Shown here one piece after another: positions 48,184-58,900 of a stretch of DNA of 64,000 nucleotides (position 1 is the first letter of the stretch; each line of letters begins with the position of its first letter). The notes below the pieces were generated by a model. It did no database searches. It was given only the letters and a program-made list of their open reading frames with translations, and was not told where the DNA came from. Source of the stretch: Lycium barbarum (lineage: Eukaryota; Streptophyta; Magnoliopsida; Solanales; Solanaceae); assembly GCF_019175385.1 (NCBI RefSeq), contig NC_083342.1, positions 119,908,376-119,972,375 of the forward strand. The letters run 5' to 3'. The position numbers were made by a program, and so were the translations under genes.

Positions 48184-49994
48184 TAAAGGAAAGATTGTTT
48201 AAAAATCTATTTTTCTAGCTTTTTTAGATGTGAAGTCATTAACTACTGTTCTATAATCGATTTGTTCTAACAAATCATTTTCAATTGATAAGATTGCACT
48301 CTTGAGACATGTTTATCTTAGATAAGATTTTATCAGTTTTAATTTTAAAAACTTCTTTCGATCGGGACAACAGTTATATATATAATACATCTTTAGAAAA
48401 AAGCAGGGCCCCAAAAAAGTTGGGGCCTTAAGGGATTGCTTTATTATCCTTATAGTCGAACCCCCGGTTTTGACACACATGAAGCACAACGCCTACAAAA
48501 TCATAAAATACACTTAAAAATATTATGTATTAATATCAAAAAGTGTTATTTCAAATTAATAAAAAATGTAATATTTCTTTGCAGTAATTTACTTTAGTAC
48601 ACTTGAGCAATGAGTTTGAATGTTTTTATTCTAGAATTATTCCTTTCTTGACCTATGAAAAAAATTAAGTGATTGTATAAATAAATAATTGGATGCTGAT
48701 ATTTTTTGCTGTTTAAATACAATTGGAAGATATCCAAATGCCATATTTGATCATAATAGACATTCAATAAAAAATAAATATGGTAATACCCCGTTAAAAA
48801 TAATAGAGCAATTAATTTTATGTCATTTTAGTGCCGTATTATCGATCTCCTCCTCTTCTTATTTTTTTTTCCTTTCTATCATAAATTAAAAGGTGTTACG
48901 CCTTTTTTGTCACCATTTCTATGACCTTTGGATGATGATAATACTAGAGATAGTTGAATACTTTACTGTCTTTCACTTTCGACTGCCCATTTTAACATTT
49001 TTCGATTCCTCCTATTTCTCAAATCTATATATGTACTCAAAATTTGAAAAAACAATTCAGCCTCTCAAGATGATGCAAAATAATACGCTGGAACTTTGAA
49101 TTTGAAATTTAATTGGTTGATAACATATTGAAAGAAAATTGGAGATCTTATAGCTCTCTTGCACAATAAATGCAAATTTACATTTCAAAAGAAACAGAAA
49201 AGATATTTATCTAATTTAAAAAGACGCATGGTTAATTGAGAGAGAATATAGAGAATATAGTATCCTTTCAAATAGTGGAGTGGGAGCCAGTATTACCCTC
49301 ATCCTCAAAAACAAACTGTTTCGATTGCCACTGTTGTATCCGTCCATTGATTTCACCTCCATCCTCCTTAAATGCCCTCGCTTCTCCTTCTATTTCCAAT
49401 TTTTCTTGTCCTCTTCGTCTAATGCACCTAATTTATAGCCAATAGACAATAAATCATTAGTGCTTCTCACTGAAAAAAATAAAAATAATTAAATAGAATG
49501 AGAATAAAACAAAAACTTAAGTTTCGAAAACAATCGAACAAAGCTACAACATTAGTTTTCATAGTCATATTTGTGCTCGTGTACAAACAAAAATGCAATA
49601 TAACTTGCGTTACATAGATTCGATATTTTTTATTTTTACTAATGAAGAAATTAGTTAGGTATTTGACGCATTTGAATTAGCAATAAAAATCATAAGATTC
49701 AAATCCAAAACTAATGATCATGTAATCTACAAGTGTAAGTGAATTGGAAGAGAGCCAATTGGAACTAACCTTGATGAGAGCAAACCCTCGTGTTGCATGT
49801 TCAAAATTTAAAAAGAAAATTAGTACACAAAATGAATTATAGCAGAAAAAACATAGAAGAAAAATGGTAAAAAGAAAATTTAGAGTATAAATAAAGATAT
49901 AAGTGATAAAGCAGATTGTTGAATTTATTCTTGTTCCTTTTATCTTGCCTTTTTACTATACGATTTTCGTTAGAGATTCAAGAACATCTTCATC

Positions 49995-50049
<55 letters not shown>

Positions 50050-50595
50050 TCTTTTTTTACATGATGAAAGAGATACTGCAACTCATATGTGATCAAGATG
50101 GAGAAGAGATCCAAATTACAAGGAAAAGAGGAAGAAACCAACGCCTGTAAAGGGAAAAAGGCATCTACGATTTTCATTTGTAAGCAAAGATGAGAAGAAA
50201 ACGGCTCATTCATTAACACTCACAATTGTGGTATTTAATTCATTTTGTGTGGACGAAAAAATTGAAACGGAGGCAATACCTGGACAATAAAGAGACTGCA
50301 GATACTAACGTAATAATAACGAAAGAAATCGCTTCCCCCAAATGGGGTTCTACGCTGCGCGAATTCGGATATAGTCGGACTCCAATACCGTTACCGAACA
50401 CAGGGTGGGAAACCAAACAAAAAAAAATGAAAGAGATAAACCGATTAACTTTAAATTATGTTGTTTTTTAAATGAAAAAAATAAGGATTAACACTCCAAA
50501 AAAAATGAGAAAAAAGATAAATAGGTTTCCTTGCATCTAAGAGGTGTCACATCACCTTTTCTATACCTAGCTTTAATATAGATATATAGATATAG
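48184..50595. other. Body of the Helitron complex, non-coding
   Basis: AT-rich, with no supported gene. It includes a GGCCCC...GGGGCC inverted pair at 48398-48426 related to 46902-46927, and a 48-bp (AT)n run at 49998-50045. Short frames show no known domain. Confidence 0.45.
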
Positions 50596-50948
50596 ATTTA
50601 ATACAATGTAATTACAATCATTATATGAGAAGTAATGGCAAATAATGCTATTAAATGGTGAGTGAGTCTTTATTATATGTAGGGATGAACCTTTAATATT
50701 TTATTTTATTTAGTAAATAGAGAATGAAGAGAAAAGGGTCAAAAATTTGAGAAAAAAGATAAATACTAACGGAGGTCATAGAGAGGTGCTCATTTTTTTT
50801 TCCTTAGTGATTTAGAATAGAACAAGTAATCAAATAGAAAAAAATTCGAAAATGATCGATTTCCAAAAAATTATCACATCACCTTGTCTATACCTAACTT
50901 TATATTATATATAGATTTCCTTATTATTTTTCAACTAGCTAGTATTAC

Positions 50949-50956
50949 TATAAATA
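50949..50956 (+). promoter_or_regulatory. TATA box of LOX-3, 33 bp from Helitron edge
   Basis: TATAAATA lies 117 bases before the ATG at 51073. It is conserved with LOX-1, together with TTTTTCAACTAGCT upstream and ATGAGACATGCAAACTTGAA downstream. The Helitron boundary at 50915 leaves only 33 bases of native promoter ahead of it. Confidence 0.75.
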
Positions 50957-51072
50957 TGAGACATGCAAACTTGAAATTTCACAACCAAAATATCCCTTTT
51001 CTATAGTTCTCTTGGAAGGTCAAGAAAATATAAGGTGAGAACGCTAATCGTGTACAAGAAAATATCTTAATC

Positions 51073-52902
51073 ATGTTTCTGGGCAAGATTGTGGATGCGA
51101 TCACTGGAGAAGATGAAGAGAAAAAGGTGAAAGGAAGAGTGGTGTTGATGAAGAAGAATGTTTTGGACTTCAATGACATAGCTGCTTCTGTTGTTGATGA
51201 TGTTGTTGAGTTCCTTGGCCAGAAGGTCTCTTTCCAGTTGATCAGTTCTGTTCATGCTGATCCTGGTCAGTAAGGGTGTTCATGGTTCGATTTGTTGATT
51301 TTTCACATGTTGGAATCAAACCAAACCAAATCAATTAAGTGGTTTTCATCATTTCGCTTTCTATTGATTTTTTCGGTCTATTCAGTTTTTATGGAGTTTT
51401 TTTAAAAAAAAGTATGCCAAAATATACTAGTTCCAAACACATATTCGAGTGACTATAATCTATATATAAAGCTAGGCATATATAAGGTGATATGACACCT
51501 CGCTATGATCACCGTTCTTATTTATTTTTTTTCTCCCTTTTTTGGCTTTTTCTCCTTTTCTTAAACCTTTTTGTTTGGTTCAATAGGCTAAATTTTCAGA
51601 ATTTATGAGACATTTTTGTAATAAAAGTCATTAATTACAATTCATCAGCTATTCTACAGTTTCAACCTTTCCCCTTCACATTCTCATCATGCACGATGCA
51701 TCTCATCAATGAGTATTTCTGCCATGTAAAAATTGATATTAATAAGGGAACTCCTCTCACCCATATGTGCCTGTAAGCAATTATTCTTTCCTATCACCCA
51801 TAAACCATTCCAAGCTGATTTTGCAGTTCCTAATTAAGCTGGCCAATGGTCAGTGTTCAGATTGCTTGCTTCGTCATTTTCATTTGGAGACACAAGAAGT
51901 AACAGGTCATGAACTAGAACAAACTGCTATTACAACCGCAGTACAACTTCATCACACATATCCCCTCTTTGATTAATTTGCTCGCTCTATTTGGATAAGA
52001 ATTTTAAAGTAACTTATATGGTACATGTATTGCTGTTAGGTTTCTCAGAATAATTTGTTTGAATAGTAATATTTCAAATCTAAATTAAATATAACATTCA
52101 CGAGTGATAAATAATTTTCTCTACCGGGGTACTTGTTTTGGATGTGGCTATCTGACTTATTAGAGATTACATTATTTTCCTCCTTTTAGTTATGTTCTCT
52201 TTATAGGTTACAATACTCAACAGAGAAAACAGGTATGTTATTTCTGATGCCCGATATTGTTTTCAAGAAAATAAATATAAAGTAGACAGGCTCTCATTGA
52301 AATTAATTGCACTGGAGTATTTTCATTTTAAAGATTCTTGGAGGTGTGACATGTTTTATTTAATATAGATATCACATGAGTTATTTCTCATTAAACGTTG
52401 TTGATTTTCATATATTACATGTTCCTCACACTTTTAACTGTGATATCGAGGCATGTTTGACAACGGAAAATTCCTAAATTCCTCACACTTTTAAAGTTTT
52501 AGATCTTTCCGATAAAAGTCATCTGTCAAAGTATATCGATTTCTTACTTAAAACAAAGAAAGATAAAAGTTCCAATGCATATACTCTTAAAAAGTCAAGC
52601 TAGCTGCTATGAATTCAAGAAACAAACTTGACAGTAACATTCCACCTCCCTCTGCAAATGACAAGGGAGATAAACCAAAGTCAAGTTCATTTCACTAACA
52701 AGGACGACTACTGACTTTACCGTAGTTGTATATAGAAGAATTGAACTAACATTTATTTCACAGTGATTTAATTTTTAGTTTGAATCATGTAAGTCGTAAT
52801 AATAATGTTTTAATATAATACAACTCCAAAGAACAACTCTTGTCCCCATTAGATAAGCAGTTGATGTTGCCCTCATGTTTGTTTCCCTCATATTTGGTGG
52901 GC

Positions 52903-52942
<40 letters not shown>

Positions 52943-55900
52943 TGGTTGATTGAGACAAAGGTTAAAATGGGTGAAAGATATAGTGTAAAGAGAGAGATGT
53001 ACGATTGATATTGCTTCTTCCCAAGTTTAGTGATCACTATTATTCAACAGTAGTAACAATTGCATTATTTTAAGTGAGGCAACTTTTCGTTCTTTCTTTT
53101 GGGGAGATGAAAAACCGTTTATTATTTAAAGTGCAGGAACATTTCATGAAGAGGAGTTTCAGGAAAATAATAAATTGTAGTAATAGTAAAAAAAGAGATA
53201 AATAAGATACCTTAATTTTCTTGCATTTTTCCAGACCAAAAGAAAGGAAAATTCCAAAAAATTGAGAATAAAGATAAATAGTAATGTAGTTAAATGACAA
53301 TGCATAATATTATTTTGTGCTCTGGATCTTATTTGGAAAAGACTTCATTTGTTTTGTGTGTGTTGTAGGCTTGCGACACTCTTTTCCTTGAATCTTCCCC
53401 CTATTTCGTATGCTATTCATAGCTTTTACTTCAAAGTAGATGTTACTTCTCCTAGAAATGAAACTTCTTTTGTGATGTTGTTGTTGTCGTCTCCTTTTTA
53501 TTCGGTGTGATAAATTTTTATAATATTTTGGTATGAAAAGCAATTAGTTGAATGCAAAAATCCAATCACATTACTAACACATTTGGACCCACAATCTTAG
53601 CTAAATGATTTAGCTACTCATACTCATTAAATATAAAGTAGTAACAAAGAGAATATTCATGAAGCTTGCAATAATGTTAATGGAGAAGATGACAAAAAGA
53701 TGGAAAATCTTCTTAAAAGCTTCCATAATAATAGTATTCAATGCTCCGAAAAGTAAGAAATATTCAATGCCTAACACCACAACAACCAAGGACTAGTATT
53801 TATAGATGGGGCCAAAAAGTGAAAAAGTGACTTTTAATGCACTCGTGCGGGACAAGTGTGCGGCCGCATACTGAGTGTGTGCTTGCATACTCTCTGTTGA
53901 TCACCGCACTTTTGCTGTCTCCCATGGGATTATGCGAGCGCCAACTTAGTTGGCGGAGCCACATACTCTTCGTACTCTTGCTCAGTTTGCTCTACTCACT
54001 GGCTTGTGGAAGGACGAATATGCTACTGCACATCAAGTTTGGGGTCCCGCATACTCGTCGCATATTTGTGAAAACTGTGCTGCTCACTGGTCCTTCTGAT
54101 GACGAGTATGCGGACGCATGACAGAGTGTGCGATCCCGCATACTCATTGCATGTCAGCATTTTTTTTTCCGTCGTTTTGTCCTTTTTGTGTCATTGACTC
54201 AAAAACCTGAAAACATGAAACAACCTAGTAGAAATACAGACAAACGCTTCAAAAGACTCCCAAAAAAAGATAAGTAGTGGTCATAAAAAGCCGAAAATCC
54301 ACGACTTGTCAGTATGAAAAGAAATTAGTTTCATAAATTGAATAAGGTTCCACGGTCGCGCGAAGTGCAAACAAATTCTCTAGTTCAGCATCACTACCAA
54401 GTTAGTTACTCCTTAAAAAAGAAAGAACTATATATGTAAGTAACTTATATATATAGCTTCCTCCAAAAAATCTTATGCATTGTCAAAGAATTTAGCCATT
54501 TTCAAGGAACTAAATAAAACTTCTCAAAAAAACAAAAAACTTTTGTGCAAAAAAATAAAGAGTTGTATTTACTGAAATATCTTGACAGTAATTGAAATAA
54601 ACAATGATGAATAATTAATGACTTAAAGAAAAGTTATTTTTAACATGAAATAGGTTTTTGGACTTAATTATCAAAATAAAAACTACAAGTTAAACTAGAA
54701 AGTAAAGGCAAGAACTGGATTACTGGAAAGGAAAGCACATAGATTATGAGCCAAGAATGCAAGAGATTAATATGTACCATAAAATTTTAAAATTATATAC
54801 TAATATATATGCAATTATAATTTGTAAATAGATATTTATATAGTTGGTTAGTTCAATTTTTTCGATTATTGTTTGCTTAAAACCAAACCAAATTTTGTTC
54901 GAATTTCAAAATTAAAAACTATAACTAAATCGAACCAAAAATGTTCATATATATACATATATTTTTGGGAACATCCTATAAAGAGTCATCAAATACGTAT
55001 AGCTTAGTTTATTGGGTTGTCCTTTTTGTTCTGTCATCTCTTTCTTTTCATAATTAACCCTTCTATGTACTAAAATATAGGGATTTGTTTCATTTGCAGA
55101 AAATGGGTCAGAAGGAAAACGCAGCAATCCAGCATACTTAGAGAACTGGCTTACAAACATCACTCCAGTAATAGCAGGTGAATCAGTTTTTAGTGTCACA
55201 TTTGATTGGGATCATGAGGAGTTTGGAATTCCAGGAGCATTCATTATCAAGAATTCGCATTATAATGAATTCTTTCTCAAGTCACTCACCCTTGAAGATG
55301 TTCCTAATCATGGCAAAATTCATTTTGTTTGCAATTCTTGGGTTTATCCTGCTCATAAATACAAGTCCGACCGCATTTTCTTCACGAATCAGGTACAATT
55401 AAATTATTTATTGGGAAAAATGTTCAAATCACTACAAGAAAAAATATATTTGACAACAATTTTTATTTTTTATTTTTTTTGTCATAGATTGATTATTATT
55501 GCAAAAAGTATTTTTGGCAACAAAAAATTTTTGCATAGACTTTTCTCATAGGCTGTTATTGGAACAACGTGCAACAACTTTTTTTATTATTGCCAAAAGT
55601 ACTTTTTGCAACAATAATCAATACTACAACAACAACATACCCAGTGTAGTCCCACATACTGAGGTCTGGAGAGGGTAAGATGTACGCAGACCTTACCTCT
55701 ACCTTTATAGGGTAGAGAGGCTGTTTCCGATAGACCCTCGGCTAAATATAGCATAGTCAAATGCAGAAATGTAAGAGAAATAAGACAGCAAAATATGAAG
55801 ATAACAAACAAATAAGGTAGCACAGTCATACACGCATAAGGATAATGATCTATGCGGTACCAAAATAAAATTATAACTACTAAGAAAGAGAAGAAGAAGA

Positions 55901-58900
55901 GATGGAAAGGCTTCGCGCGACGAAAATCAACTACCTACTAACCTTTTATCCTAATCCTCGACCTCCAAATCTTCCTATCTAAGGTTATGTCCTCCGTCAA
56001 CTGAAGTTGTGCCATGTCCTGTCTAATCACCTCCCCCTAGTTCTTCTTCGGTCTACCTCTACCTCTCCTAACTCCTGCGACCGCCAATCTCTCGCACCTC
56101 GTAACTGGTGCATCATCACTCTTCCTCTTCACATACCCGAACTATCTCAGTCTCGCTTCCCTCATCTTGTCCACCACGGACGCCACCCCAACTTTGTCCC
56201 ATATATCTTCATTCCTAATCATATCCCTCCTAGTATGACCACACATCCATCTGAGTATCCGCATCTCCGCTACCTTCATCTTCTGGATGTGAACGTTCTT
56301 GACAGGCCAACATTCTGCCCCATACAATAAAGCTGGTCTAAACACCACTTTGTAGAACTTACCTTTCAGCCTAGGTGATAACTTCTTATCGCAAAGCACC
56401 TCAGAGGCGAGCCTCCATTTCATCCACCCTGCACCAATCCGATGTGCGACATCCTCGTCAAACTCCACCACGCGTCTCGTCAATCAAAATGCTATCGTCT
56501 GCAAAAAGCATACACCACGACACCTCCTCCTGAAAATGCTTCGTCAACTCGTCCATCACTAAGGCAAATAAAAACGAGCTAAGGGCTGATCCCTGGTGCA
56601 ACCCCATCACGACCGGAAAGAGTTCTGAATCACCACCCACTATCTTAACTTGAGTCTTGGCACCCTCGCACATGTCCTTAATTGCCCTGATGTAGGCCAC
56701 AGGCACACCTTTAGACTCCAGACATCTCCAAAGGACCTCCCGAGGGACTTTATCATATGCCTTCTCTAAGTCTATAAACACCAAGTGTAAGTCTTTTTTT
56801 TTGTCTCTATACTGCTCCACCAATCTCCTAACAAGATGTATAGCTTTCGTAGTCGAGCGCCCTGGCATGAAACCAAATTGGTTCTCGAATATTGACACAT
56901 CCCTCCTCATACTCATCTCGACCACCCGTTCCTAGACTTTCATGGTGTGACTTAGCAACTTGATACCCCTATAGTTATTGCAACTCTGAATATCTCCCTT
57001 GTTCTTGTACAACGGGACCATCGTACTCCACCTCCAATCCTCTGGCATCTTAGTCGTCCTAAAAATGACATTAAACAATCTAGTCAGCCATTCCATACCT
57101 GCCTCCCCCGCGCTCTTCCAAAAGTCTACCGGGATCTCATCTGGGCCAGTCGCTCTTCCCCTCCTCATTTTACGAATAGCCTCCTTAACCTCCACAACCT
57201 TTATTCTCCTACAGTACCCGAAATCTCTACGACCATCGGAGTGCTCTAACTCCCCCAGCACGATATCCTCGTCCCCTTCCTCATTTAAGAACTTATGGAA
57301 GTACGTTTGCCATATTCGTCTAATGTGTGTGTCTTCTACCAACACTTCGCCATTCTCGTCCTTGATACATTTCACTTGGTCCAGATCACGCAACTTCCTC
57401 TCTCTCGTCTTGGCGAGCCTGTACAACTTCTTATCCCCGCCTTTGCACTCGAGCTCCCTGATGCATTCGGTAGTCCTAGCCCACATACTATCCGCGTCCC
57501 CTCTACTCCACCATGCCCTCATAGCCCCCAACTTCTCCTTCATCTCTTGAGCTTTAACCCCATTCAGGCCTTCCCATCTAATCCTTAGCCGTCCATAAGC
57601 GACCCTTTTCCTCTTCTTTATCTTGATCTCTATATCCATAGCCACAAACTTATGTTGGGTAGTAAGGTTCTCGCTCAGGATAACCTTGCAGTCCTTGCAT
57701 ACACCTCTATCTCCCTTCCTAAGGAACAAATAATCCATCTGAGTCTTAGCCACTGCGCTGTGGTAGGTCACCAAGTGCTCCTCCCTCTTCCGAAAGCTCG
57801 AGTTAGCTATGACTAACTCAAAAGCATTCACGAAGTCTAAAAGAGAAACTTCTCCCTCATTTCTCTCTCCAAAGCCGAACCTGCCATGCACATCATCATA
57901 TCCTCCTGAGGTAGACCCTATATGCCCATTAAAAACTCCTCCTATCACTAGGTTCTCGGTCTGTGGGATACCCCTCACAACCTCGTCCAACTCCTCCCAA
58001 AAACGCCTTTTATCCTCCTCCGCCAAACCTGTCTGAGGCGCATATGCACTAACTATGTTAAAAGTTAACCCGCCTAAATCTAGCTTAATGGTCATCATCC
58101 GATCATTCACCCTCTTAACCGCTACTACCTGAATCCTGAGATCCCTATCTACTAAAATACCTACTCCATTCCTATCCCTCGCACGCCCTGAATACCACAA
58201 CTTATACCCATCTACCTCCACAACCTTACTTCCTGCCCATTTGGTTTCCTGAACACAAGCTATACTGATCTTCCTCTTCTTAAGAATCTTCACTAATTCT
58301 ATCAATTTTCCGGTCAGAGTCCCTATGTTCCAAGACCCGACTCTCAACCTATGAGCCCCCCTGGTCCCATCACCACCTCTGCTCCTAGCCCCCCCTTCTG
58401 CCCCCCGCCGAGGACATGACCTCAAACTACCATCATGCCCGGAAACCACTAAGGCAGTATAAAAATAAGGGGTAAGAAGGTGCCGGTTACAGAACACCAA
58501 ACAAAAGCGATAACAACAGTAAAGTAAACACATGATAACCAGGGCTCCTAGCACACAACAAAGATAGAAGCACACAACAAAGATAGAAACACATGACGTC
58601 CCACCCAACAAAACAGATTACCCACAAAGCGTAGGTAAGCTATCGCTAACCAGAAAATTAAGAGGATAAAAGCAATTTAACAATTCAAAACAACAATACA
58701 AGCAAGCAAGCAAATTAAAGGCAAGCAATTTAACTAAAGAAAAAGGAAAACAAAGAGCAGCAATCAACCAGAGATACCAGGAATGAACCTGTCCGGCTCG
58801 AATTCCGGTCCAAAATCAGGATTTCCAGACCCCTCATAGTCTATTCCGGTCAGGAGTTAGGGTTCCGATCAGAGAAGCCTGAAGGCTTGGGTTCTCGTCT

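Larger units (their letters stand above)
46719..50915 (-). mobile_element. Helitron complex splitting the LOX-3 promoter
   Basis: On the minus strand the element starts at 50915 with TCTATATATAATATAAAGTT and ends at 46719-46722 with a GCGCGAAGAGCGGG hairpin region and CTAG. Its minus-strand flanks are A (complement of 50916) and T (complement of 46718). A second TC start of the same family lies at 50596, so two Helitrons are nested or the 5' end is duplicated. A MULE (46963-48174) is inserted near its 3' end. The right boundary coincides with the point where LOX-3 and LOX-1 promoter similarity resumes. Confidence 0.72.
51272..54946. mobile_element. TIR element in LOX-3 intron 1, hosting a Helitron
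   Basis: The left segment GGGTGTTCATGGTTCGATTT and right segment AAATCGAACCAAAAATGTTC are inverses, a pattern I know from common Solanaceae MITEs. The Helitron 51459-54383 lies between them. The exact ends and target duplication are not resolved. Confidence 0.5.

Noticed and set aside
53837..54121. 94-codon frame in LOX-3 intron 1 as a small gene
   Set aside because: It covers a block of short repeated words in a Helitron and resembles no protein; likely a by-product of lower stop-codon density in GC-richer DNA.
56999..57550. 183-codon plus-strand frame and neighbours at 57295-57588 and 57809-58036
   Set aside because: They are opposite-strand shadows of the RTE LINE coding frame; no domain or codon pattern of their own.
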